This document shows, one piece after another, positions 47,957 through 56,161 of a stretch of 64,000 nt of DNA; the first letter of the stretch is position 1, and the number at the start of each line of letters is the position of its first letter. The notes below the pieces were generated by a model. It did not search any database and was not told the DNA's origin. It worked only from the letters and a program-made list of their open reading frames with translations. This DNA comes from Thermoplasmatales archaeon SW_10_69_26 (GTDB lineage Archaea; Thermoplasmatota; SW-10-69-26). Position numbers and translations under genes: made by a program. The stretch is taken from positions 55,730 through 119,729 of the forward strand of contig PXUB01000038.1 in the NCBI GenBank assembly GCA_003009755.1, written 5' to 3'.

Positions 47957-48517
47957 TCAGCGCCGGCCAAGGCGTATCGCCAAGGCCACCCACAGCGCCG
48001 CCAGGACGCCGGCGACGCCCGGCGTCGGCACGGCCACGGCCTCGGGCGGGCCCTCGTCCTCGCTCGCGCCGGCCGGCGAGGCCTCGATCACGAAGGTTCC
48101 CCGCTCGCCCAGGTCACCGTGGCCCGGCTGCCCGCAGTGGAACCCGTACGTGGCGGGTGGCACGTCCTCGATCGTCGTGAAGTTGAACGTGACGCTGTCG
48201 CCGGGCTCGATCGGGTCGTCCACCGAGTAGTTGGCCAGCGGCGTGCCGGGCTCGAAGGAGAGGTTGTGGGCGACCTCGCCGCCGTTCTCGACGGTGAGCT
48301 CGATCGGGTGGACCCCCTGGAAGCGCACCTCGGCGGCGTCGTCCACGATGTTGCCCTCGGTGCCGGGCCCGCCGGTGACGCGGATGCAGGAGGCCCGGTC
48401 GTCGGGGCAACCCTCGCCCTCGAGGAAGGTGAACGTCAGCTCGGCCGCGTGCGCCGCCGCTGGGGACGCGAGGACGACCAAGACGAGGATCGCGGCGGCA
48501 AGCGTGCCCCTGCTCAC
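47957..48517 (-). CDS. Membrane-anchored cupredoxin (type 1 copper) protein
   Basis: The 186-residue exported protein has a signal peptide (LAAAILVLVVLASPAAAHA), a cupredoxin domain with the first copper His in VAHNLSFEPG and the Cys-His pair in GFHCGQPGHGDLG, and a C-terminal TM segment (GVAGVLAALWVALAIRL). The axial Met expected after the second His is not seen; the position holds Leu or Glu. An early CPDDRASC pair may form a disulfide. It may carry electrons at the outer membrane face, as halocyanins do. A CTTTTC box lies about 26 nt before the GTG start. Confidence 0.82.
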   Translation of the reverse strand: MSRGTLAAAILVLVVLASPAAAHAAELTFTFLEGEGCPDDRASCIRVTGGPGTEGNIVDDAAEVRFQGVHPIELTVENGGEVAHNLSFEPGTPLANYSVDDPIEPGDSVTFNFTTIEDVPPATYGFHCGQPGHGDLGERGTFVIEASPAGASEDEGPPEAVAVPTPGVAGVLAALWVALAIRLGRR

Positions 48518-49159
48518 GGGCCGTCATGGCGCCCGGGCGAAAAGAACGTTGCGGGGCCTCCCGGCCCGGCTGTCTCGTTAAGCAGGGGCCGCGAAGGACA
48601 CGAAGGATCGCCAAGGCCACGACGGGCCTGTGACTCGCCGCCGGGCGGCGTTGTCACGGCAGCTGCTCGCCTTTGTGCCCTGGCGTCCCGTCGCGTCCTT
48701 GGTGGTCCCCCCCCCCGTTTCTTGTCCTTACAGCCCCGCCCACCGGAACCCCAACGTATTTGTACGGGATAGAGCCCGCTGTCTCGTAGACGATAATTGC
48801 TGCGGGGAGTCCCCCGGTTGGACGCCCTGCCGCCCCTCCTCGCCGATCTCGATCCAACCAGCCCTGGCTGTCGCTCGGGGACAGCTTCACCTGCGCGGTC
48901 GACAGGAAGCGCGCAGAGACGCAGGGAAGCAGCGGAGCAGAGAGAAGCGCGGACGGCCGGCAACCGATCCCACCCGAAGACCGAACCGCGCCCCAGACCG
49001 AGGGACGAGGGGCCCATCGCGCCCGGCCCCCGGGGCCTCTTTCGCGACCGGTTTCCGTTTCCGGGGGTCGGTCGGCGTCGAGGCCCCTCGAGGAAGGAAA
49101 AGGGTCGATGATGTTCGCCCGGGAGGCTATCCCTGCCCAGCCCCACTGACCGATCCACG
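48518..49159. other. Intergenic stretch (about 640 bp) without a gene I can support
   Basis: All open frames here lack coding bias or family features. A run of ten C lies at about 48708-48717 and is a likely place for sequence error. One minus-strand frame (48654-48890) contains PAAIIVYETAGSIPYKYVG, which looks protein-like but is surrounded by low-complexity sequence, so it may be a gene remnant. Confidence 0.4.
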
Positions 49160-50023
49160 ATGGCCACCCCCAGCGATCGGGAACCGTCCAGCGGACCGGA
49201 CCAGGAAGCCATGGGTCGGATGGGCGAGGGCTATTTCATCCTCGGCATGGCCGTCCAGGTCGGCTTGGTCGGGCTCGTCGGCTTGGCGCTGGTCGGCGTC
49301 CAAGGGCTGGGGTTCATCTCCCTGGGCACAGCCGTCGCCTTGGCGGGGCTGGCGATCGGTGTCCTGGCCGTCGGCACGATCCTGACGCTGGCCTCGCTGC
49401 GGCACACGCTCAACGTGCTCTACGACCACGACGATCGCATCGACCGGGTCGCGGAGCGCGTCGGGCGTCTGGCGCAAGAGGTCCGCGGTGACGAGGCCGT
49501 CGGGTGGAAGGGCGAAGAGATGGATCTGACCGCTCACCGACCCCACGAGCGGGCCCCTCCCTCGGACCCGCAGGAGCGTCGGCCCGAGCCAGGCCCCGGC
49601 TCACCCCCGGACCCTCTCCAGCACGAGCCGGTGCATCCGATCGTGGACGTGCCGGGCATCGACGGGGATCAGGCCGAGCGCTTGGCCGATCTGGAGGTCG
49701 AGGACACCGACCAGCTGCGTGCGCGGGACACGATGTACCTGGCAGGCCAACTGCAAGAACAGCCGGGGACCGTCCGCCGCTGGCAGGCGACCGCCGACAT
49801 GATGACGGTCGAGGGGGTCGGCGGGGAGCAGGCGCTGATGATGGCCGAGGCGGGCCTCGGCTCCGTCGACGAGCTGGCCCACGAATCCCCCGAGCGGCTG
49901 ATGGCTCGGGTCGAGGAGGCCGACGTCGGCGAGTCGGCTCCGCCCGTGGGCCCCCAGCAGGCCGACCGGTGGATCCAGGCTGCCCGTCGCCGGCAGACTT
50001 CCACCGAGGAGCGGGAGGCCTAG
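49160..50023 (+). CDS. Membrane protein with C-terminal helix-hairpin-helix (DUF4332-like) domain
   Basis: The 287-residue protein has two TM segments (about 26-47 and 55-80), a coiled stretch, a Pro-rich linker and a C-terminal tandem HhH region: VPGIDGDQAERLADLEVEDT then VEGVGGEQALMMAEAGLGSV, each of the DUF4332 pattern. HhH domains usually bind DNA, but membrane-bound versions of unknown role are common in archaea. The TAG stop is the first three bases of the repeated TAGACTGCCGG sequence. Confidence 0.7.
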   Translation: MATPSDREPSSGPDQEAMGRMGEGYFILGMAVQVGLVGLVGLALVGVQGLGFISLGTAVALAGLAIGVLAVGTILTLASLRHTLNVLYDHDDRIDRVAERVGRLAQEVRGDEAVGWKGEEMDLTAHRPHERAPPSDPQERRPEPGPGSPPDPLQHEPVHPIVDVPGIDGDQAERLADLEVEDTDQLRARDTMYLAGQLQEQPGTVRRWQATADMMTVEGVGGEQALMMAEAGLGSVDELAHESPERLMARVEEADVGESAPPVGPQQADRWIQAARRRQTSTEEREA

Positions 50024-50088
50024 ACTGCCGGCGATGCTTGGGTTAGGCTCTCGATCGGCCTCAGGCGGTGAAAGCGCGGAGCCGAGAG
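50021..50088 (+). repeat. Partial second copy of the 39493-39891 element (left end)
   Basis: Over 67 bp this matches 39493 onward with only three differences, starting with TAGACTGCCGG and running through CCTCAGGCGGTGAAAGCGCG. Similarity ends at about 50088 and no right-hand end (CCGGCAGTCTA) is found downstream. Confidence 0.85.
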
Positions 50089-50363
50089 GAGGGAACACCG
50101 GGGACCTGCTCCACCAGTACCGGTTGGCGCCCACCGGAGGGCCGGGGACCGTCGGACGGACCGTGTGCTTGAAAGGGGAGAAGACCAAAGGGCGGGTCAC
50201 CTTGCCTGACGACGGGCCGCCCCAGGGACCTCCGATCGGTGGCGCACCGGGAGGAGGACCTGGCGTTATCGAGATGATCGGGAAGCGGAAGGCTGCGCTC
50301 GTGGCGCTGGCCGGCGTGATCGCCGGCGCGCTGGCGTCGCTGATCCCTCGCTTCCTGATCTGA
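50034..50363 (+). CDS. Possible small membrane protein starting in the repeat
   Basis: A 109-codon frame starts inside the repeat copy. Its last 29 codons, from an ATG at 50274, encode a clean TM segment (RKAALVALAGVIAGALASL). The part before it is Gly/Pro-rich and may not be translated. The shorter form from 50274 is the more likely protein. Confidence 0.3.
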   Translation: MLGLGSRSASGGESAEPRGGNTGDLLHQYRLAPTGGPGTVGRTVCLKGEKTKGRVTLPDDGPPQGPPIGGAPGGGPGVIEMIGKRKAALVALAGVIAGALASLIPRFLI

Positions 50364-50515
50364 CCGCTGCATCCGCGTTCCGATCGCTGCCGACCAGCAC
50401 CCCCAGCTCCTCGCTCGGCCCCCAGACCATCCCGTGAGCCATCCTCGGCTCGCCACCGTCGACGGCGAACCCCGGAACGGTTATACGTACACATCCGTTC
50501 GCATTGAGACGAACG

Positions 50516-50713
50516 ATGGTCGGACAACGCGCCGTCGCGACGACGGTCGGGTTCGTGTTCACCGCCGTCGGGATCCCCGGCTTCATCGGCGGCGGGTTCG
50601 TTGTGGACCTGCTGGCGCTGACCATGGCCGACAGCGTCCTGCACCTGGTGGTCACCCTCGGCCTGCTCGTGCCCGGCTTGAGGCTCGATACGCGTGCGCC
50701 GGCCCACGCCTGA
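50516..50713 (+). CDS. Small DUF4383-like membrane protein
   Basis: The 65-residue protein from the ATG at 50516 has two TM segments (TTVGFVFTAVGIPGFIGGGF and SVLHLVVTLGLLVPGL) with the GxxGFI and LHLVVTLG pattern of DUF4383-type proteins. A GGTTATACGTAC TATA box lies at 50479-50490, and the 5' leader contains a CGTTCG...CGAACG dyad just before the start. The role is unknown. Confidence 0.55.
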   Translation: MVGQRAVATTVGFVFTAVGIPGFIGGGFVVDLLALTMADSVLHLVVTLGLLVPGLRLDTRAPAHA

Positions 50714-50722
50714 GGGTTCCTG

Positions 50723-50950
50723 GTGGCGGTGACCAAAGCCCTCCTCCACTCGCTGGTTCCCGGTCACGGGATCTGGTCCACGCTGCTGGAGATCGGGGTC
50801 TTCGTGACCCTGGTCCTGGCCATCCTGGGAGCCGTGGTCGTCGGCGAGGATGGCCTCGAGGGGCGCGAACGCTGGTCGTGGCTGGCGATCGTCCTGCTCG
50901 TACCGATCGCGGGGACGATCACCTACCTCGTCCGCCGGCGGCACCGCTGA
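50723..50950 (+). CDS. Small membrane protein with PLDc_N-like domain
   Basis: The 75-residue protein (GTG start, 9 bp after the previous gene) has two TM segments. The second, RERWSWLAIVLLVPIAGTITY, fits the PLDc_N motif (W...ill.P..G...Y), a two-helix membrane unit found alone or before phospholipase D domains. It is probably cotranscribed with 50516-50713. Confidence 0.6.
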   Translation: MAVTKALLHSLVPGHGIWSTLLEIGVFVTLVLAILGAVVVGEDGLEGRERWSWLAIVLLVPIAGTITYLVRRRHR

Positions 50951-51012
50951 CCCCACCCTCCATTCGGTCCAGGGCGAACGTTTTTCTTGTCGTATCCCTC
51001 ACGTGATATCGG

Positions 51013-51723
51013 ATGCCCACCTCCAACTTCGACATCTACGAGGTCGGTGACGATTACGTCGCCGTGACCAACGAGGTCCGACGCTCGATCCTGTCCAAGT
51101 TGGAGGAGGGGCCCTCCCAGCTGCCCGACCTGGTGGAGCTCACCGGCAGGTCCAAGTCCACGCTGTCGAGCATCCACGTGCGCGAGCTCGTCGACCAGGG
51201 CATCGTCGAGGCTGGCGCCCATCCCCAGGACGAGCGCAAGAAGGTCTACCAGCTCGCGGGACGCAAGATCGGATCCTCGGACGTGCCGCTAGAGGAGCTG
51301 CGTGAGGCCGTGAAGGAGTACGTCAGCCTCGCGCCCGAGGCGGCTCGCTTCCCGCTCTCCGTCGCGATCGACGCGATGGCGGCGGCCCCCGAGGACGCCG
51401 GCGAGGACCTGCTAGGCGCCCAGGCTCGGCGCCTGGGCCTGCTCGTCGGTCAGCTGCTCGACGTCGGCCGAGGCCGCGACCGACTGATGGACATCGCCGA
51501 CATGCTCGAACGCGAGGGCCTGGCGGACCCGGTCCGCCTGGACATGGAGGCCGGCGACCGCCTGGTGCTTCGCCCGGGCGATAGCGCCCCCAGAGAGGCC
51601 TCGCTGGCGCGTACGGGCGTCCTCGTCGCAGCACTCGTCGAAGGCGTTCTCGCCACCGACGGAGCCCCCGAGGTCGAGGTCAGCGTGGTCTCGGACGAGC
51701 GCTTCGCGCTCGCCATCACCTGA
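51013..51723 (+). CDS. Winged-helix transcription regulator (ArsR-like) with a C-terminal sensor-like domain
   Basis: The 236-residue protein has an N-terminal winged helix (NEVRRSILSKLEEGPSQLPDL then VELTGRSKSTLSSIHVRELV and a KKVYQL wing). The C-terminal 150 residues look like a small ligand domain of the V4R-like type (ARTGVLVAALVEGVLATDG, VEVSVVSDERFAL), but that is uncertain. A GTTTTTCTT box lies about 30 nt before the ATG. It may control the small membrane genes or the surface protein around it, whose upstream regions contain palindromes. Confidence 0.75.
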   Translation: MPTSNFDIYEVGDDYVAVTNEVRRSILSKLEEGPSQLPDLVELTGRSKSTLSSIHVRELVDQGIVEAGAHPQDERKKVYQLAGRKIGSSDVPLEELREAVKEYVSLAPEAARFPLSVAIDAMAAAPEDAGEDLLGAQARRLGLLVGQLLDVGRGRDRLMDIADMLEREGLADPVRLDMEAGDRLVLRPGDSAPREASLARTGVLVAALVEGVLATDGAPEVEVSVVSDERFALAIT

Positions 51724-51729
51724 GCACTC

Positions 51730-51764
51730 CGAACGTTCGTTGCCACCCAAACGTTATGTTGGGT
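51730..51764 (+). promoter_or_regulatory. Two dyads upstream of the membrane protein gene at 51785
   Basis: CGAACGTTCG (51730-51739) is a perfect palindrome. ACCCAA and TTGGGT (51745-51750 and 51759-51764) flank ACGTTATG, which may be the TATA region. The start ATG is 21 nt further on. Confidence 0.5.
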
Positions 51765-51784
51765 AGGGGTCTTGCGTCGCCACC

Positions 51785-52234
51785 ATGGCCGAAGTCGCCA
51801 CGACAGAAGATGCGAACCAGGACACCGTCGACCCGATCGCCAACGTCGACATCTACTGGAAGACGAGCGCGATCGCCCTCGCCGCCGTTGCCATTCTGGG
51901 CATCGCCCTCAACCTCATCGGAGGCAACTTCGCCTACACCCCCAACATCGCCTTCATGGAGAGCGTCCTCGTCTTCGACTGGACGCACAACGTCGTGCAC
52001 GTCCTCCTCGCTGGCGTTGCGGGCGCCTTCGGCTTCGGTGACTTCGACGCCGAGCTCTCTGCCAACGTCGCCAAGGTCGTCGGCATCGTGTACATCGCTC
52101 TCGGCGTCGTCGGCTTCGTCCCCGCCGTCACCGATCTCCTCCAGAGCCTGCTCGGGCTCGGGCTCGAGGCGGGCGAGAACGTGATCCACCTCGCCCTCGG
52201 TGCCTGGGGCACCTACGCCGGCTTCTCCGCGTGA
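51785..52234 (+). CDS. DUF4383-like four-helix membrane protein
   Basis: The 149-residue protein has four TM segments and the DUF4383 marks: HNVVHVLLAGVAGAFG in the first half and GIVYIALGVVGFVP followed by ENVIHLALGAWGTYAGF in the second. The N terminus is a short charged leader. The family is of unknown function and is common in actinobacteria and haloarchaea. The ATG at 51785 is 21 nt after the ACCCAA/TTGGGT dyad. Confidence 0.65.
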   Translation: MAEVATTEDANQDTVDPIANVDIYWKTSAIALAAVAILGIALNLIGGNFAYTPNIAFMESVLVFDWTHNVVHVLLAGVAGAFGFGDFDAELSANVAKVVGIVYIALGVVGFVPAVTDLLQSLLGLGLEAGENVIHLALGAWGTYAGFSA

Positions 52235-52380
52235 GGTCCCTTCACGGCCCGGGCAGCCTCCGCTCCGTTGTTCCCCCGCCCGGGTCCGCCTTTCTCTCCT
52301 CCTTTCCCCTCTCCTCCCCTCTTCTACTCCGTTCCCTCAGACCACTCGACCCCCACCTATCGATACCCTACGTATAGAAA

Positions 52381-52390
52381 CAAACGTTTG
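52381..52390 (+). promoter_or_regulatory. Palindrome CAAACGTTTG upstream of the DUF7282 surface protein
   Basis: The 10-bp palindrome lies 47 nt before the start. A TATA-like AAACGGTTATG (52400-52410) lies between it and the start. CAAACGTT is also part of the dyad region at 51748-51755. Confidence 0.45.
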
Positions 52391-52439
52391 GTCTGGGGCA
52401 AACGGTTATGTGGTGTAGGTCGTTTGGGCGGTTGACGTG

Positions 52440-54497
52440 ATGCCCTTGCCCCTGTCAAGCGCCGGTTCCCGTCTCCCGCCCGTACTCGTGGCCCTTGCTC
52501 TCGCCACCGCCATGGCCGTCCCGATGGCTGGAGCCCAGTCGTCAGACGTTGCCGTGACCATCGAGGACCAGACCTCGGGTGGCACGACCCTCGAGATCGC
52601 CGAGACCACCCTCCCCAACGGTGGGTTCGTGGCCATCCACGACGCCTCCATCGGTGAGGGCGAGGTCCTCGGCAGCGTGGTCGGTGCCTCCGACTTCCTC
52701 GACGAGGGCACGCACGAGGACGTGCGCGTGCACCTCTCCGAGCCGGTCACCGAGGACGCCCAGCTGATCGCCATGCCGCACGAGGACACCGACGGCGACC
52801 ACATCTACGACTTCGTCGCCGACAACGGCAACACCGACGGCCCCTACACGGCCGACGGTGAGGCCGTGACCGACGGCGCCGAGATCACCACATCCGCGAC
52901 CGTGACCGCAACCGATCAACGAAGCGACGGCGAGTCCGTGATCGTCGACCGCGTCGAGATGGCCGAGGGTGGCTTCGTCGCCATCCACGACGACCGCCTG
53001 CTCGACGGTCAGCCGCTGGCCAGCGTGGTCGGCCACTCCGGGTTCCTCTCGGCCGGCGTCCACGAGGACGTGCGCGTCGAGCTGTCGGAGACGATCTCCG
53101 GCAACGAGACGATCATCCCGATGCCGCACGCGGACAGCGACGACGACCAGACCTACGACTTCATCACCAGCGACGGCCAGGACGATCCGCCCTACCGCAA
53201 CGGCGACGACGAGGCCGTCATCGCGCAGGCCGAGGCGACCGTCACCGACGACGCCCGAGCCACCTACGAGGCCCAGCCCTCCGGCGGCCACACCGTCCAC
53301 GTCGCCGAGGTCTTCCTCCCCGACGGCGGCTTCGTCGCCATCCACGACAGCTCGCTCGCAGACGGGCAGACGTTCGACAGCGTCCGCGGCTCCAGCCAGT
53401 GCCTGGACCCCGGCGTCCACCGCGACGTCGCCGTCGAGCTCGACGACACGCTCGACGAGGACGACACCCTGATCGCGATGCCGCACGAGGACACGAACAA
53501 CAACTGCTCGTACGACTTCGTGACCTCCGACGGCAGCGAGGACGGTCCCTACACGGACGACGACGGGATCGTCACCGACGGCGCCGAGACCACCGTCTCC
53601 GCCTCGGTGAGCTACGACGTGCAGGACGCCGACGGCCGCACGATCGATCTCGGCCACGTCGACCTCTCGCAGGGCGGCTTCGTCGCCGTGCACGACGCGT
53701 CGCTGTTCGCGGGCGAGGTCCTCGGCAGCGTGATCGGCGTCAGCTCCTACCTCGACGCCGGCACCTACGAGAACGTCGAGATCGAGCTCGACACCCTGCT
53801 GAAGACCTCCCAGGTCGTCGTCCCGATGCCCCACAAGGACACCAACGGCGACGAGACCTACAACTTCGTCGACACCGAGGGCGCCGACGACGGACCCTTC
53901 GCGACGAGCGAGGGGAACCCGGTCGTCGACACCGGGCTGACCGTGGTGAACGCCCAAGTCACCATCGAGGACCAGGACGCCGGCAGCTCCGTCTCCGTCG
54001 CCAGCGTCACCATGCACGAGGGCGGGTTCGTCACCATCCACGACGGCAGCCTGCTCGAGGGCGAGGTCCTCGGCAGCGTGATCGGCGTCTCCGAGCCGCT
54101 CTCGCCCGGCACGCACGAGGACGTCGACGTCCCCCTCGACGAGCAGCCCGACGGTGAGGCGTCGCTCATCGCGATGCCGCACTACGACACGAACGGCAAC
54201 GACGCCTACGACTTCGTCGACAGCGAGGGCACCGACGATGGCCCCTACGTGACCGACAAGGGCGCCATCGTGCACGTCGCCACCGGGACCTTCGCCACCG
54301 ACGACACCGACGACAACACCGACGGGGACGCCTCCCCGAACGGTGACAGCCGAACGGATGGCGAGACCGGTGACGAGACGAGCAGCGACGACGAGCCGAT
54401 CGGCGCCGACACCGAGGACGCGCCCGGTCCGGGGCTCCTCGCGGCGCTGGCCGCTCTCGCCGCCGTGGCCGCCATCGTGGCGCCCCGGCGAGGCTGA
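52440..54497 (+). CDS. Surface protein with five DUF7282-like repeats and a PGF-CTERM-like tail
   Basis: The 685-residue exported protein has a signal peptide (VLVALALATAMAVPMAGAQ) and five tandem repeats of about 116 residues. Each has GGFVAIHD (near residues 62, 178, 297, 413 and 529), 'GTHEDV', 'IAMPHEDTNG..YDFV' and 'DGPYT'. Repeat 3 alone has two cysteines (about 322 and 357), perhaps a disulfide. After an acidic Asp/Thr spacer the C terminus is DAPGPGLLAALAALAAVAA and then basic residues, the layout of archaeosortase substrates. It is probably anchored at the S layer. A GTG one codon upstream (52437) is an alternative start. Confidence 0.85.
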   Translation: MPLPLSSAGSRLPPVLVALALATAMAVPMAGAQSSDVAVTIEDQTSGGTTLEIAETTLPNGGFVAIHDASIGEGEVLGSVVGASDFLDEGTHEDVRVHLSEPVTEDAQLIAMPHEDTDGDHIYDFVADNGNTDGPYTADGEAVTDGAEITTSATVTATDQRSDGESVIVDRVEMAEGGFVAIHDDRLLDGQPLASVVGHSGFLSAGVHEDVRVELSETISGNETIIPMPHADSDDDQTYDFITSDGQDDPPYRNGDDEAVIAQAEATVTDDARATYEAQPSGGHTVHVAEVFLPDGGFVAIHDSSLADGQTFDSVRGSSQCLDPGVHRDVAVELDDTLDEDDTLIAMPHEDTNNNCSYDFVTSDGSEDGPYTDDDGIVTDGAETTVSASVSYDVQDADGRTIDLGHVDLSQGGFVAVHDASLFAGEVLGSVIGVSSYLDAGTYENVEIELDTLLKTSQVVVPMPHKDTNGDETYNFVDTEGADDGPFATSEGNPVVDTGLTVVNAQVTIEDQDAGSSVSVASVTMHEGGFVTIHDGSLLEGEVLGSVIGVSEPLSPGTHEDVDVPLDEQPDGEASLIAMPHYDTNGNDAYDFVDSEGTDDGPYVTDKGAIVHVATGTFATDDTDDNTDGDASPNGDSRTDGETGDETSSDDEPIGADTEDAPGPGLLAALAALAAVAAIVAPRRG

Positions 54498-54595
54498 TCG
54501 CGACGCGGCCGGGCCCGACCGCCCACCCTGCGAGTGACTCCCTTTTCCCGGGCCCGGCCGCCCGCTCCCCTCCGGCATGGCTCCCTCCGGACCCT

Positions 54596-54708
54596 CTCTC
54601 GATCGTCGAGGTCGGCCCTCCCGGGGAAGGCTTCGTGGCCCTCCACGACTCCCCTTGGACGAGGGCGAGGTCCTCGGCAGCGTCGTCGGGGTCTGGGATC
54701 ATCCCAGA
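54596..54708 (+). pseudogene. Frameshifted fragment of one DUF7282 repeat
   Basis: One frame reads SIVEVGPPGEGFVALHDSP and the next frame continues LDEGEVLGSVVGVWDHP. Together they match the middle of a DUF7282 repeat (GGFVAIHD...GEVLGSVVG). The join needs one missing base near 54654. Nothing of the rest of a repeat is seen, so this is a remnant about 100 bp downstream of the intact five-repeat gene. Confidence 0.65.
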
Positions 54709-54774
54709 CAGGCCTCGGTCAAAAGTTCGGACGTGTCGAGGTCAGCCTGAGGGACGGGGGGACGATCCGGCAAC

Positions 54775-55920
54775 CTACCCCCGGATCCGGGCCAGCGCGC
54801 CGAACAGCTCGTCGATCTCGTCCTCCGTGTTGTAGAAGTGCGGGGAGACGCGGATGCCGCAATCCGGGCGCCAGTCGACGACGATGCCCTGCTCGGCGAG
54901 CTCGTCGGTGGCTTGCTCGGCGCCCTCGAAGTCCAGGCACACCATGCCGCCTCGGCGGTCCTCCTCGCGCGGGGTGCGCACGGTGAGATCCTGGGCGTCG
55001 GCGTGGACGAGGATGCGGTCGGTCAGGTCCAGCGATCGCTGGCGGATCCGATCGAGGCCGACCTCGCGGATCGCCTCCAGGCCCTCGCGCGCGGCCACGA
55101 GTCCCGGGACGTTGGGCGTGCCACCCAGGAACCGGCGGGCGCCCTCGGCCGGCGGGCCCCGGCCCTCCAGCTGCTCGTAGGCGAAGGGGTCGGCGAGGCC
55201 GAACCAGCCGCGCAGGCGCGGGTCCAGCTCCTCGGCGACGTCCTCCCGCACGTACAGGTACCCGGCACCGGGTCCCCCGCACAGCCACTTGTGGCTCCCG
55301 CCGACGAAGAAGTCGACGCCCAGCTCGGCGACGTCCACCGGGACGACCCCGACGCTCTGGTAGCCGTCGACGAGCGAGTAGGCGCCCGCCTCCCGGGCGG
55401 CCTCGACGACGGGCTCCAGCTGTTGCAAGGCGCCCGAGCGGAAGTAGACCTGGCAGGTGTGGACGAGCAGCGTGCTCTCGTCGACCGCATCCGCGATCGC
55501 CTCGGCCGGCACCCTGACGCCATCGGGGCTCTCGACGACCTCGATCTCGGCGCCCAGCTCCTCGAAGCCGCGCCACAGCGGGTAGCTGGTCGTGAACTCG
55601 AGGTCCGTCATGACGATCTTGTCGCGGCCCTGGCTCGGGTCGAGGGCGCTGGCGACGCCGGCCATGCCGCGCGTGGCGTTGAGCATCGGGGCCACGGTGC
55701 CCTCGGGGGCGCCGAGGATCCCGGCGATCTGCTCGTTGAACGTGGCGATCGCCTCGGCCCAGGGGCCCTCCCAGGCGCCGATGCCCTGCCTGGCCCAGGC
55801 CTCGTGGTAGCCCTCCAAGGCCTCCTTGGCCGAGGCGGGGACGGCGCCCAACGAGTGGCTGGCCAGGTAGGTCTCCTCCTCGAGGATCGGGAACCGTGAT
55901 CGCAGCGGGGCCGCGGACAC
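54775..55920 (-). CDS. kynU: Kynureninase-like class V PLP enzyme
   Basis: From the GTG at 55920 the protein has 381 residues. It is a fold-type I PLP enzyme with EEETYLASHSLGAVP at the start, GYQSVGVVPVDVAELGVDF, the PLP-lysine in GGSHKWLCGG, and FLGGTPNVPGL near the substrate loop. Cysteine desulfurases look similar, but tryptophan dioxygenase just upstream in the same direction points to kynureninase, which cuts kynurenine to anthranilate and alanine. A CGTTTTTGG box (about 55943-55951 on the minus strand) lies some 27 nt before the start. It ends in TAG. Confidence 0.82.
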   Translation of the reverse strand: MSAAPLRSRFPILEEETYLASHSLGAVPASAKEALEGYHEAWARQGIGAWEGPWAEAIATFNEQIAGILGAPEGTVAPMLNATRGMAGVASALDPSQGRDKIVMTDLEFTTSYPLWRGFEELGAEIEVVESPDGVRVPAEAIADAVDESTLLVHTCQVYFRSGALQQLEPVVEAAREAGAYSLVDGYQSVGVVPVDVAELGVDFFVGGSHKWLCGGPGAGYLYVREDVAEELDPRLRGWFGLADPFAYEQLEGRGPPAEGARRFLGGTPNVPGLVAAREGLEAIREVGLDRIRQRSLDLTDRILVHADAQDLTVRTPREEDRRGGMVCLDFEGAEQATDELAEQGIVVDWRPDCGIRVSPHFYNTEDEIDELFGALARIRG

Positions 55921-56052
55921 GCAGACCGAACCCCGTGGGGGGCCAAAAACGCCCGGGGCTCGGCTCGGCCGAGGACCGGCGGCCCCGGGGCCTGGTCGGG
56001 CCAAGGGCCGGTGTGAACGAACGGTTCCCGTGGCCGTGCCGGAGGCTGTCCC

Positions 56053-56142
56053 GTGGGGCTGACCGACGCGGACCTGCACGGCATCCTCGACGACGTCACC
56101 GCCGCCTCGTTTCGGCCCACGGGCCCGGATGATCCCGCGTGA
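56053..56142 (+). CDS. Possible 29-residue peptide between kynU and kynA
   Basis: A GTG at 56053 opens a short plus-strand frame with strong third-position GC (GLTDADLHGILDDVTAASF) and a TGA at 56140. It lies between the two kyn genes on the other strand. It could be a small protein or the broken start of a lost gene. Confidence 0.25.
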   Translation: MGLTDADLHGILDDVTAASFRPTGPDDPA

Positions 56143-56161
56143 GGGGCCTCTCGAAGCGCGC

